Source: Tenrec ecaudatus
Lineage: Eukaryota > Chordata > Mammalia > Afrosoricida > Tenrecidae
NCBI RefSeq assembly: GCF_050624435.1
Contig: NW_027458555.1
Coordinates: 62,001-126,000, forward strand
Direction: 5' to 3'
DNA length: 64,000 nt
Below are positions 12,680 to 22,739 of the stretch, piece by piece. The translations under genes and the position numbers were made by a program. The notes under the pieces were generated by a model that made no database searches, had not been told where the DNA came from, and worked only from the letters and a program-made list of their open reading frames with translations. The number at the start of each line of letters is the position of its first letter. Position 1 is the first letter of the stretch.

Positions 12680-13345
12680 AAACAAAATCCTCAATGGACA
12701 ACCATTCTTACTCTTGAAGAATGAGCTGGTGTATTGTCATGATAGAGAGAAAAACAGATCCTTTGTGCAACATTCTAGGACATTTTCTCACTAATACCAT
12801 GTTACATTTTCTTGAAGCTTATTCATAATAATACTTTTTGATTTTCTCTGTCCTATGAGAATTTCATTCCAGACTAGCCATTTAGAATCCACAAAATCAC
12901 TTTCATACATTCTGAATTGACCATTATTCTTTGAATATCAACCTAGATGATTCCTACAGATCTAACTGTTTTCATTGGATCTCTCTCTCTGGATCATTTT
13001 GATACATTCAAGAATTATCAATACTTAAGTTTCATTCCACAAAACTGGCTTCATTAACTTCAATTTCCTACAAAGCAGCTCTTCAGGAGCAATTTTTTAG
13101 CTCATCAATCCCTGTGCATTGCTTTTTGGCACCAATCAAGAAACCAAAATTGTGACATAATAATTGAAAATGCTGAACCATGTGAAATTCCAACTTCCTT
13201 AGTTATCTCCTCAATGGCAACTCGACAGACTTCTTCCACCAGTACTTCATGTCATCCAGATTCTTCATTTGTACCAGTTGACTTTTCCCCCTCTTTGACT
13301 CACCTGTGAAGTTTTCAGTATATTCTTTATGATGCTTGATCCAAT
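12680..13345 (-). pseudogene. mariner transposase remnant
   Basis: The minus strand, read across several frames, keeps short mariner transposase phrases. One is 'EEITKEVGISHGSAFSII' near 13150-13215, matching the helix-turn-helix region. Another is 'YHDNTPAHSS' near 12710-12740, matching the H-D-N-A-P-A-H catalytic-region motif. Between them the reading frame is broken many times. It is an old inactive DNA transposon coding relic. The terminal repeats were not located. Confidence 0.6.
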
Positions 13346-14336
13346 TAAAAAATGTCTAGTGTGCAGAAGAGAGAATTTCTGTTGGCCTACATTCTTTCTT
13401 TCTCTTTCTTTCTTTGTTTCCTGACTCACAGAAACAGATGTATTTTAAGTCAACCCAATGAAACCAAGTTAAGTGTGTTACTGAGAAAATATGGCCAACA
13501 GACAGCCAGTGATAGCAGAAACATGTTTAAGCATGTTTTATTTGGAATAAACACATGAATGTGGAATTTATTTTACTAACACTTGTATAAACTATACCTC
13601 TTCTTGGCTACACTAAAATATGTATGAATGTGTGGACAAATACAACTGTGCATTTATTAATACCATCTATGTATTTATAAAATGTTAAGGGTTCTAGTTT
13701 GATTTGGTCAAGGTAGTGTGTCATAAGTATCATTTTCATAAATTGTCATTTATTCTCTTCAGTTGGAAAGCCAAACATTAGAGGCTATTTTCCAGCATAT
13801 GGTGGGAGGTCAGATGCTCAGAGATATTCCCCCTGAAGGCAGTCTGCTCCATTGTTGGTGGGGTTCACACCCCACTGATAATGGTTTCAATAGTGAGCAA
13901 GAGAACAGGTCAAACTGGCTCAGTGATAACCAAAATTAAGCTGGTTCTCTGAATCTAAGATCCACCCATCTTGTCACATGTGTACTCCCAATACCTCCCT
14001 GTCGTATTTTGTGGCTACCCCTAGATCGTCCCCCCGATTCATTACTGTAGTCCAATTAGTGCAATCCCTTCCTGTGACATATGTCTTTACCTGCAATTAG
14101 GAGGCTTGCATGTCCCCAAAGATATATAAGACTTGATTAGCAATAAAAAAGCTCTCTCTGCTCCCCCTTCCCCTCCCCTGGTCCTCACTCCCCTGTTCCC
14201 CTTCCCCTTTTCATCCTTCCCCTCCCTTCTCTCCTTAACTCTGGTCTCTCTCTCTCCCTGTGGAAGACCAAGTGAGGCTGAGGTGCACATGCTATCATCG
14301 GGGGGGGGGGGGAGCGGGGGGAGAAACAGTGAATCA
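13346..14336. other. No gene; pyrimidine-rich tract
   Basis: No supported gene. A C/T-rich low-complexity tract at ~14155-14262 and a 13 bp poly-G run at 14300-14312 lie just beyond the truncated 3' end of the next V pseudogene. Confidence 0.6.
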
Positions 14337-14694
14337 TCTGCCTTTCACAGATGAAGCATCCTCCGTTGTTTGACCATTGGTTGCAGTTTTAATAAAACCA
14401 ACCTGTTCCAGTCTCTGTCCTGGACACTGCTGGATCCAACTAATATAATAGTCACTGAAGGTGAATCTAGAAGTTGCACAGGAGCGTCTCAGAGATTCCC
14501 CAGGCTTTCTCAGGTCACCTCCAGATTTCACCAGCTGCACTTTACACTGGACACCTGCAATCACAAAGACAGTGTGATAAGGTCACTGCCCTGCCTACCC
14601 CATCCAATATTCTACACACAACCACACAGCATTTTCCTCAATTATTACCACGTAGAATGGCCAAAACATAAACACAACTTTGTCCAAAATTCAT
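14337..14694 (-). pseudogene. IGHV pseudogene, VH3-like, 3' truncated
   Basis: The leader exon (14649-14694) reads MNFGQSCVYVLAILR, close to the VH3 leader pattern MEFGLSW..., and ends at a GT donor. An intron of ~94 nt ends in CAG, and the V exon starts at 14554 with GVQC. FR1 is [16 protein letters not shown]; then come CDR1 with [12 protein letters not shown]2 [14 protein letters not shown], and a CDR2 of the long VH3 type ending SVKGR. The first conserved cysteine is present (RRSCATS). After SVKGR an in-frame TGA appears. FR3 survives only as 'TTCACTGTTTC' before a poly-C run on this strand. The rest of FR3, the second cysteine and the recombination signal are missing, so it cannot rearrange. 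Confidence 0.9.
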
Positions 14695-14814
14695 GATGTG
14701 TCCTCTGAGTTAGCTGAAAATGGAAATAGCTGAGGCCCAATGTACTGGGGCTTCATGCCCAGAGCTCCCAGGAAAGGAGCAGGACAGGTTTCACTGGCAC
14801 ACAGAGAGAGCTGT

Positions 14815-14822
14815 ATTAGCAT
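14815..14822 (-). promoter_or_regulatory. Octamer-like site of VH3-like pseudogene
   Basis: On the minus strand it reads ATGCTAAT, one mismatch from the immunoglobulin octamer ATGCAAAT. It lies ~121 bp upstream of the leader ATG, a spacing similar to the other V segments here. Confidence 0.45.
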
Positions 14823-15234
14823 GTGGCCCTCCACTTAGTAGCAGAGGAGTGGACTACCTGTGTTGGGGTTCTCCTTATGACCCAAGAAACAGACACACCC
14901 TCACAGGAAAATGGAGGTTTTTATAAAGGCTGCTTATACACGTGATACAGAAGCACTGCTGCTGCTATAGTTAAAAGCTATCAATGTTTGATATCAATGT
15001 TTTAAATTTTTAAACACTATTATACATAAAAGAGAACCTCTGTGGCATGAGAGTTCAGAATGTATCCTTCATCCTCAGTGTGGACGCACAGATGGTTACT
15101 CCTCATGTGAACATGATGATAGATAGCTCTGGTGTCTGTTTCTTGTTGGTGAACATTATTATCCTTATCATTGTCTTCCAAGATATGTCCTCCTTTATTT
15201 GACATTGATGAATTTTTTTACAGAGTTGTTCATT
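14823..15234. other. No gene recognised
   Basis: Upstream flank of the V pseudogene. Nothing else supported. Confidence 0.5.
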
Positions 15235-15250
15235 AAGAATGCCATCTTTA

Positions 15251-15356
15251 AAATGATTAGGGCAAAGACTGTACAGATGTGCTTTATACAATTGATGTAT
15301 ATATATGTATGGACTGTGATAAGAGTTGTATGAGCCCCTAATAAAATGTTAAAAAA
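15251..15356 (+). mobile_element. Short L1 3'-end insertion with target duplication
   Basis: A ~106 bp insertion ('gattagggcaaagactgtac' ... AATAAAATG, A-run) matches the 3' end of the L1 at 42 kb. It is flanked by 16 bp direct repeats 'aagaatgccatcttta' (15235-15250) and 'aagaatgtcatcttta' (15357-15372) that differ at one base. Its left breakpoint is the same as in the second L1 tail at 42811. Confidence 0.85.
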
Positions 15357-15372
15357 AAGAATGTCATCTTTA

Positions 15373-15989
15373 ACTTTTTAGCACCCAGTCACCCATTCAC
15401 TACAAAGTGACATCTCCTCTCTTATTTCTGCCATAGGGGAGTCACTTGTCCTGTGCGTTGTACACACACCTTTCTGGTACAGCCCTGCCCTATTCCTTAC
15501 AGTAGTCTGTGTCTGGATACCACTGACTTCCGCTATCCCATACAGTAAAAGTGTCTTGTCTTCAGTGGTCACAGACTTTAACTATAGAGAGAAGGAGTTT
15601 GTGGGCTCACTTCTGGAGATCGAAGGTCAATTCTTCAGGAATGAAGTGAAGTTTCTTCCGACAACCAAGGTCTATTGTTAACAGTCAGTCTGACTCCTTC
15701 AAAAGGTATTGGCTGGTCCAGCTCCAGTAATACTAAGTGATCGTGGTGTGTGTGGAGAAGTCGGTACAGGTTAGGGAGAGGATCTGGGAGGTTTCGCCAC
15801 TCCTCAGAGGGCTTCCTGCAGCTGGAATGGAGCAGAACAACTAGGGACAGGGAAATAGTAAACAGGCAGTGAGGACAAAGAGTAGACACCCATTCGTAAC
15901 AGGCTATTTTGAGAAACCCACGGGAGGCTCTAACACCAATAGACAAATGCACACAGAAAAACCCAGCCTGCTCTGTAGCATACAGATTC
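15373..15989. other. No gene recognised
   Basis: No ORF with family resemblance. It may contain decayed SINE sequence. Confidence 0.5.
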
Positions 15990-16560
15990 TAACTGTTAGA
16001 TGGCTTGTCACCGTGATTGCAGCAATGAGATCGAGTATAGCAAGGACTGTGAGGATGACACAGGAATAGGCAGTGTGTTGTTCTATTGTACATGGCAACA
16101 CGATGATTTAAGACCAAACCAATGAAACCTGGCAATAGTAACAATAGCATTTGTATTGAGGAAATGTGAGTCCTAATCAATAAGACTGTCATGAAAGGTT
16201 ACTGGTAGGTATTTTGAAGAAAAAAAAAAGAAGAAGATTCAGAAATGAAGTCCTGGAGGAGCAATTGAATTGAATCACTGCTCTAGGTCAACCCTTGTTA
16301 TGTGAGTGGTTACCATGACTTTCCATGAGCAATCAACAATTGTTCACTGCACCTGAGGCTAGATGGTTTCCTTTTTCTTCTAATAGCCTAAAAACTCCCT
16401 ACAGACTTGGCCCTTCTTCATGGAAGGTGAGTATTAGGTTCACCCTGAATAATATTCACTAGTGGTGTTTGAAGAATTATCACATGTACTTCAACTTCAA
16501 TAGAATGCTGAATTAGTTATTTTATCTAATCTTTTGGGGGAGTTCAGGTGGACCTAGTCT
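15990..16560 (+). repeat. Block paralogous to 48800-49310, with RTE-like start
   Basis: Shared order with 48800-49310: an RTE-tail-like start ('ggactgtgaggatgacac...'), then 'gaatcactgctcta', 'gttatgtgag', 'actccctacagacttg', and 'tcaacttcaatagaat'. The two blocks keep the same relative orientation, so this is a diverged segmental duplication rather than only a shared repeat. Confidence 0.55.
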
Positions 16561-16589
16561 TTAAAGTGAGGTTCTGGCTCTTCAATACT

Positions 16590-16700
16590 CTGAAGAATAT
16601 TGAATATTCACCACATTTAATATATCTTTTGATCTCTTGACTGCTGCTTCCATGAGCTTTGATTGTGGATACAAGGAAGACAAAATCCATGACGAACATT
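16590..16700 (-). mobile_element. RTE LINE fragment, antisense
   Basis: The phrase 'gatctcttgactgctgcttc' through 'ttgattgtggatacaaggaa' resembles antisense afrotherian RTE LINE coding sequence as I remember it. No open frame. Confidence 0.45.
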
Positions 16701-19014
16701 TCTCAAGACGGAGTGGATGAGTGAAGAGACTTGGTGGTGGTGAAGTCAGTGGAGGTGGCAGGATTTTCTTTGGCAGGCTCCGATGGTGTTCCTCGCTCAC
16801 TACAGGGGAATCTGCAAAGGAAGAGAACGTAAAGGTGGCCTCCAAGTCCAGTCTCTGGTCACTGTAGCCAAGAGAATTGAGACCAGAGCGGTAGTTCTTA
16901 CCCCAAAGGGGCAGTTCTGTGCAGAAGAGACAGGGCAATGCCAGAGCAAAGAGCAGGTGGCTTTCCTGTTGCATCTTTTTTGTAGTTCCCTGGACTCTGC
17001 TCTACGATGTAACTCAATTCTGAAGTGAAGATGGAGGAGGCAGTGCAGGAAAGTCCAAGACTTCCTGGAATCTGAAGTGCTACTCAGATCATCCAAACAA
17101 GAGATAGTAAAGGAGGGAGATGGCTCTGTAAAACTGAGCCCCTGAGTTCCAAAAGATGGTGTTGTAGACTGTACAGTTCTTTCTTCAATGCCTTACTCAT
17201 TGATGGAACCGAGAAGGGGTTCTTCTGAGTTTCAGTTAGTATCCACGGAGAGTAAAAAGCCAACCACAGGCCAAGTGTATGAGAGTGACTCCACCAACCA
17301 CTGCATGATCTTCCTTCACCTGGCTGGCCCGGATATTGGCAGTCCAGTAACAAATACATTGGCCAAGTTAACAAGGTTAAAGTCATTGGAATCAAAAACA
17401 CATGGAAAGAACCAAGAGGCTGCTGCATGGGAGCAGTGCAACCTGCTGTGGCGCAGTAGGACCAGTTACAGCAGCCTAACTGGTGGCTCATCGGATGACT
17501 CATCGGATGACAATGAAGAGGATTCAGGGGGTAGTAGGCAATCACTACAATTATAACATAAGTAACTGATGTGCCCTTTGTGTTTATAAATACTGTAAGG
17601 TGACTTTAGTTACTCCAAGTTCTCCTCGTTGCAATAATTTGTAACTCTTTGGACCATGCGTCCTTGAGGCAGATGTCTTTCAGAAAGAGAGCACTTTCAG
17701 GGGTTCTGGGTTTTTGAAGGGAGCAGTGAGAGTGAAGAAGTCATGCTACCTCACTAACGTGGTGGTAAGAGGTCATGGGAATGAACCAGCTGAGCCAGAG
17801 AGGTAGACACAGTTGTGTGTTGAGGCAACACATCTGGTCAGCAAGTACCTTCTGTCATAGCTGCTCTCCCTTTACAAGGTGTGTACCCACAGTACAACAC
17901 CTGAACCCAAGTTGGCCTAATGCAGCATCTGTGTATTTTTGTTTTCTACCTTCTAAAAGTTGAAAAATAAAAGTGCAACATAATAAATCTGATGGAAAGT
18001 TTATCAGTGGCACTATGTGTTTTTCTGCATTGACATGGAATAACGACAGTGGGAGCTTCATTGGATTCCAGAAAATGCAGCATTGATGGGTGGCATCAGA
18101 TCCACTGTAGTCTGATATTTCTAGTGGAAAATGTAGAGTTAGAGCCATATGCGCATGCACAACGGGAGAGAAGTCATATTGTCCTGCAAGCCCTCACCCA
18201 TTACTGTGACCATCTGTGTTCTTTTTTCATTTTACAACGTTGCAATGGAATGGCACTGTGTCTCCCTTTCCAAATGCCTTCGTAGCTCTTGAGTATCACA
18301 AAAGCACGTGGACTATAGTTTTCCTGTTTCATTCGGTGAAAATATGCTCACCGAGTGCCTGACCTGCTGAAGGCACTTTGTAGAGCGGCGATGTGGGACC
18401 CCTGATCTGGATGAGACACTCACTGCATGTACATGCTTCAGATCCTCCTGACCCGCCTGCCTGGCCTTTTGTTCCAAAAAAAACCAGTTCATCCCATACC
18501 CTTCTTTCTGCTGCCTCTTTGTTTCACTCCACTGGCATGTGTCTCACTCATCGTGTGTTTTTTTTTTTCATCTTTGTTGGCATCTGACCTCAGCGTTCTT
18601 CGTCAACTTTTTAATTTCTCCTCCACTTTGCTTTTGCAGACCAGGCTTTTTAAAGACCACGGACCTCCAGATTTTAGCACCTCATATATCAGTGTTTCAC
18701 ATGGACGTGATTCTAGAAGAAAACCAAAGATCCAAACCCAGAGCAACTTAGGACCTTCTGCAAATTCACTACTAGTGTACCTTTGGGCCTTCACATTTCA
18801 CATTGGAGATTTATTAATTTTTATTCTTACACATTTTTGTTGGTTGATTTACTTGAGTTAAAATGCTAGACCAAGTAGAAATGTACAATTTCTAGCCTGT
18901 GTTTACCTGGGATATCGTTGGTAGGAGAATCAGGGTGGATGCCATTACTTTCTGTACTGGAGAAAAAATAAGCAATCACTGAATGAATCACACAAGCAAT
19001 CAAGCAAACACACA
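16701..19014. other. Unassigned region with a 122-codon ORF
   Basis: The region does not look like the L1, SINE or RTE sequence around it. A plus-strand ORF at 17188-17556 ends in an acidic Ser/Asp-rich tail ([17 protein letters not shown]). Downstream, 17560-18880 resembles untranslated mRNA sequence in texture. I do not recognise the protein, and no splice-organised gene or target duplication was found. It could be a decayed retrocopy, a repeat-derived frame or chance. Confidence 0.3.
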
Positions 19015-19235
19015 ACTTCTGCCTCAAAGTGTAAATCTACCGCCATTGGGTCAATTCAGACTCATAGCAAACCCGTAGAACTGAATATAACTGTTCTTTA
19101 GGTTTCCAGAGCTTTCCATATTTATCGGCACACAATACTTAAACTTACTCCCAAGGAGTAGCTGCTGGGTTTGAACCGCTAACCTTTTGTTTAGCAACTA
19201 ATGCTTAGTCCACTCACCACCAAGTCTTCTTTATA
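19015..19235 (-). mobile_element. AfroSINE-type SINE, antisense
   Basis: The order 'gggtcaattcagactcatagc', 'ggtttccagagct', 'gctgctgggtttgaaccgc' and 'ttagtccactcaccacca' reads as an antisense tRNA-derived SINE with B-box-like 'ggtttgaaccg'. It fits the AfroSINE pattern as I remember it. Confidence 0.7.
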
Positions 19236-19869
19236 TATACATCTGCTCTGAGAACCTATGTTACATATTGTGTGATGTCACTTGAGGATCAACTGCCTCA
19301 TATGCCTGTGAAAGCTAGACAATGAGTAGGAAGTTTGCAGGAAAATCGATGACCTGAAAATGATGGCTTGGGGGTAGGATATTGAAAGTACCAATGACTG
19401 CAAGTAAGGAAAGCTTACTTCACGCACTCTGCACCCCTGATATACTCCTTCAGTCTTACTTTTGTCTCCCAAATGCAAAGGACATTTAAAAGAATGTGAT
19501 TTGAGTACCTCAGAAAGTGTTCGAAAAAGGAAAACACTGACTTGAGACTTACATAGACATAAATGGACACTGTCAGGAAATATTAGGTTTATAATTTGTT
19601 CTTGTTTTGTTTTTCAAACTTGAGTAATTTATTTGGGTTGAAAATTAAGACTTTATGCAGCTTAGAGTGCTGTATAGTGGACTGATAATATTCAGTGTGA
19701 TAAAGAGCATTTACAATGGGCAATCCATGAGGAAAGGAAGTTTTTTACTCCTTACTTATTGTTTCATCCTGGATGACTAGGGTGCCTAGAATATTACCTG
19801 GCTCCTAATAGATTTTCAATAAATAACATTTACTTTTCAGTGGAAAAGGCAGTCTATCAATATTTTTAC
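19236..19869. other. No gene recognised
   Basis: No supported feature. Confidence 0.5.
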
Positions 19870-19965
19870 ATCTAACCCACTGCCCTAATGTATACTCCAA
19901 CTCATAGCAACCCTGTATAGGATTTTGACAGTCTATCGATCTTTATAGTAGATGGATTTCTCTGT
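19870..19965 (-). mobile_element. AfroSINE-type fragment, antisense
   Basis: Partial copy, with 'ccaactcatagcaaccctgta' at its core. Confidence 0.5.
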
Positions 19966-20029
19966 AGATAGCCTCTCTATTTAAAATCTAAAAAAGGTGG
20001 ACATTCTAGAGTACTTAGCACAGTTTATG

Positions 20030-20275
20030 AATTTGTTGTTGATAGGTGCCATCAAGTTGGTTCCTACTCAAAGCATCCCTAAGCACAAAAGAACAGAACA
20101 CTGCCCAGTCCTGCACTGTCCTCACAACTGTTCTTACATTTGATCTCATTGTTGCAGCCATTGTTAATCCATCTCCTGGAGGGCCTTCCTCCTTGTCACT
20201 GCCCTCGTGATGGCCTTCTCCAGGGACTGGCCTCTCTGGGCAACATGTCCAAAGTATGTGAATAAAGTATCACCA
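20030..20275 (-). mobile_element. RTE LINE 3' end, antisense
   Basis: Starts 'ttgttgttgataggtgccat', then 'gcccagtcctgcactgtcc', 'cattgttgcagccattgtt', 'ccttctccagggactggcc' and 'aacatgtccaaagtatgtga'. This is the reverse complement of the RTE-type tails at 44.9, 47.9 and 52.7 kb. Confidence 0.65.
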
Positions 20276-20297
20276 TCCTTGTGTCATATTAGAATGT

Positions 20298-20307
20298 GTG
20301 TATATAT

Positions 20308-20341
<34 letters not shown>

Positions 20342-20345
20342 TTTG
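20298..20345 (+). repeat. (TG/TA)n microsatellite
   Basis: TGTGTATATATGTT followed by ~13 TA dinucleotides. Confidence 0.9.
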
Positions 20346-20490
20346 TATGCAGTCTTTCACTTTTGGGTGAGTTTATTTTCTTTTTTTGAGGATCTTCTTA
20401 ATAATTATTTGCTTTCAAACAACAATATTTGGATAGACAATATTTTCTAGGGCCTTCTAAGCCAAAATGATTGCATAAAACTACATTTTT

Positions 20491-21496
20491 GAGAGTGTGG
20501 CCAGGCGGCTCGGACCGAGCAGGGCTTTCCTTCCCAGTGGATTGCAGAGCGTACACTGCCAGTCTCTTGTCTTCTGTTCACCATGGCTTCTTCTGATATC
20601 CAGGTGAAAGAACTGGAGAAGCGGGCCTCTGGCCAGGTCTTTGAGCTGATACTCAGCCCCCGTTCAAAAGAGGCCGTCCCAGAATTCCCTCTTTCTCCTC
20701 CAAAGAAGAAGGACCTTTCCCTGGAGGAAATTCAGAAGAAATTAGAAGCTGCAGAAGAAAGACGCAAGTCCCATGAGGCGGAGGTCCTGAAGCAGCTGGC
20801 CGGGAAGCGGGAGCACGAGAAGGAGGTGCTGCAGAAAGCAATCGAGGAGAACAACAACTTCAGCAAGATGGCCGAGGAGAAGCTGACCCACAAAATGGAA
20901 GCCAACAAAGAGAACCGAGAAGCACAAATGGTGGCCAAGCTGGAGCGCTTGCGAGAAAAGGACAAGCACGTGGAAGAAGTGCGGAAGAACAAGGAATGCA
21001 AAGACCCCGCTGATGAGACTGCAGCCGACTAGCTTGTCCTGAGGACTGACTTTCTCCCCTCCCTCCTCGAGATCCAAAGACCGTGCTGGCCAGTGTCATT
21101 TTACTACTATTACTGTTTCCCTCCTGACAAAGACTAGAAGCCAACGTAGGACGTAAATAGGTAGATCCAGACCATGTGATGTTGTTTTAGGGGCTAAAGG
21201 AGAGAAACAAAAAGTGTTTGACTCTTTTTTTCTAAAGTGTTGGAGTGTTTCTAACGTAGCTATTTTTCTTGTTGCCTCTTTTCTACTTCGGTGCACTCAG
21301 TGCGCTGGGTGAATGGCTAGCACTGTATTGGCCCCGTGGAAACATGTTTGTGAAAGAGTATGTAGTGGCTTCTCAAAACTGTTAGATGCTGAATATCTGT
21401 TTGCTTTTAAATCCCAGTTCTGTCCCGATTTTACCAGATGCTACTGTACTTGAATGGTTAATAAAACTGCAAAGTGCTGCTGGTGGCAGTGAAAAA
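20491..21496 (+). pseudogene. STMN1: STMN1 processed retrocopy (full transcript)
   Basis: This is an intronless cDNA-like copy of stathmin mRNA. It has a 5'UTR (~92 nt from 'gagagtgtggccaggcggct'), the coding region 20583-21032, a long 3'UTR, a poly-A signal AATAAA at 21460-21465 and a short A-run at 21492-21500. It is flanked by 12 bp direct repeats AAAACTACATTT at 20477-20488 and 21497-21508, the mark of L1-mediated retroposition. It lies in plus orientation between repeat fragments, with no evident host promoter. The retrocopy call is firm; whether it is expressed is not visible. Confidence 0.95.
20583..21032 (+). CDS. STMN1: Stathmin-like retrocopy ORF, intact 149 aa
   Basis: Stathmin is a cytosolic phosphoprotein that binds two tubulin heterodimers and promotes microtubule disassembly. 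The frame runs from ACCATGG to TAG without interruption and has the usual 149 residues. It shows the stathmin N-terminal region ([18 protein letters not shown]) and the long charged helix ending DPADET. Ser16 (RASGQ), Ser25 (LSPRS), Ser38 (LSPPK) and Ser63 (RRKSHE), the four known regulatory phosphosites, are all kept. Compared with the human protein as I remember it, there are about seven substitutions, including Gly in LAGKREHE, Cys in NKECKD and Ala in DETAAD. The open frame may mean a young insertion or retained function; the sequence alone does not decide. Confidence 0.85.
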   Translation: MASSDIQVKELEKRASGQVFELILSPRSKEAVPEFPLSPPKKKDLSLEEIQKKLEAAEERRKSHEAEVLKQLAGKREHEKEVLQKAIEENNNFSKMAEEKLTHKMEANKENREAQMVAKLERLREKDKHVEEVRKNKECKDPADETAAD

Positions 21497-21642
21497 AAAA
21501 CTACATTTGTGATTATTTATTATAAGAAGGTTCAAGATAAATCTGAGGGTATAGAGACAATTTGGGACTCCACATGAGAATTTTTTTCTACATGAAATAT
21601 TTATAGCTTTGACAACAAATGGCACTAGTTGGTACCCTGAAA

Positions 21643-21865
21643 CAGGAGTCCTCAAACTTTTTAAACAGGGGGCCAGTTCACTGTCCCTCAGACCCATTGG
21701 AGGGCCGGACCATAGTTTAAAAAAAAAAAAAGAACAAATTCCCATGCACACTGCACATATCTTATTTTGAAGTCAAAAACAAATGGGGTAAAAACACCTG
21801 GCGGGCCAGATAAATGTCCTCGGTGGGCCACATGTGGCCTGCGGGCTGTAGTTTGAGGACACCTG
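21643..21865 (+). mobile_element. Non-autonomous hAT element
   Basis: Imperfect terminal inverted repeats CAGGAGTCCTCAAACTTT / AGTTTGAGGACACCTG enclose a ~223 bp non-coding body with 'gggccagttcactgtccctc' and 'ggcgggccagataaatgtcc'. Short similar flanks (cctgaaa / cctgaac) suggest a target duplication. I believe it belongs to one of the widely distributed hAT groups such as OposCharlie or hAT1, but cannot name it. The paralogous site near V segment 46.4 kb lacks it. Confidence 0.75.
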
Positions 21866-22120
21866 CCTGAACTAACTAGTTGTAAAGTGATATCTCATCA
21901 ATTACTATTACTGTGAAATCTGTCTTTGGAAGATGGTGAAAGAGAGACAAAGCCCATTCCAAGGAAAATAAATCATGTTCAGAGGCATGAAGCTTCTCTT
22001 GAGTCTGTGCATGGTGTCCCTAGAGAGGTGCTGACAAGGTGGGGAAACCACAGCTTCTGAGAGGAAAGCATCACTGACCTCAGCCCTTGCATCTACTGAA
22101 ACCATGGCCTGTTGCTGGGA

Positions 22121-22159
22121 GGTTTGTGTCTGGGCTCACACTGAATTCCCATCACTGTG
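22121..22159 (-). promoter_or_regulatory. V recombination signal, 23 bp spacer
   Basis: Heptamer CACAGTG (22153-22159), 23 bp spacer, nonamer ACACAAACC (22121-22129) on the minus strand. The heptamer is perfect. Confidence 0.93.
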
Positions 22160-22598
22160 CCTCTAGTACAGTAATACACGGCTGTGTTCTCAGGATTCAC
22201 AGAGCTCAGTTTTAAATAAACTTTACTTTTGGAGGTGTCCCTGGTTATGCTGACTTGAGACTGGAGAGCTGGATTATAGTGTGTGCTAGCACCCCTCTGT
22301 ATATCACCAACCCATTCCAGTCCCTTTCCTGAATCATGGCGGATCCAGCTGACATCGGAGCTGGTTAAAGAGAATCTGGAGACAGCACAAGTGACAGCCA
22401 GTGCCTGTGAAGTCTTCACCAGTCCAGGGTCTGACTCTTGTCACTAGACCTGAGCCAGGACAACTGTAGATAAAAAGAGCAACAGTAGGTCATGTGTTCA
22501 GATGCTGCATCCCCAGACTTCCTGTGTGAATCCCTGAAGCACTCACCACCCAGAGTCTCCACCAGAAAAAGGAAAGTCCACACATAATTCATGTTCAT
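22130..22598 (-). pseudogene. IGHV pseudogene, clan II (VH4-type), FR1 stops
   Basis: The leader exon (22547-22598, or from the in-frame ATG at 22613) reads MNMNYVWTFLFLVETLG and ends at GGTGAGT. The acceptor CTACAG precedes the V exon at 22463. FR1 has two consecutive stops (TAG TGA) where VQLQ is expected, then ESDPGLVKTSQ. The rest is open: [28 protein letters not shown], a short CDR2 with [25 protein letters not shown] and YYCTR. Both cysteines and the FR2 tryptophan are present. A canonical recombination signal follows. It is paralogous to the gene at 46.4-47.0 kb, sharing leader, promoter and 3' flank. The FR1 stops make it non-functional. Confidence 0.93.
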
Positions 22599-22697
22599 GT
22601 GGATAAGATTCATGACGCCCAGAAAATGCTCTCCAGGGTGAGAAAGAATACGAATTTAAGTACATGTGCTGTGGTTTCACATGGCTGCATATTATGT

Positions 22698-22705
22698 ATT
22701 TGCAT
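22698..22705 (-). promoter_or_regulatory. Perfect Ig octamer promoter element
   Basis: ATGCAAAT on the minus strand, 100 bp upstream of the leader ATG at 22598. Confidence 0.9.
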
Positions 22706-22739
22706 GTGGGAGGCACATAGTTATGTAAAGTTGAAAAGG

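Noticed and set aside
14133-14354. Frames of 67-73 codons in the C/T-rich tract
   Set aside because: Low-complexity translation (Ser/Pro/Phe or Arg/Glu/Gly). Not a protein.
20653-21144. Minus-strand frames opposite the stathmin ORF
   Set aside because: Shadows of the STMN1 retrocopy coding strand.
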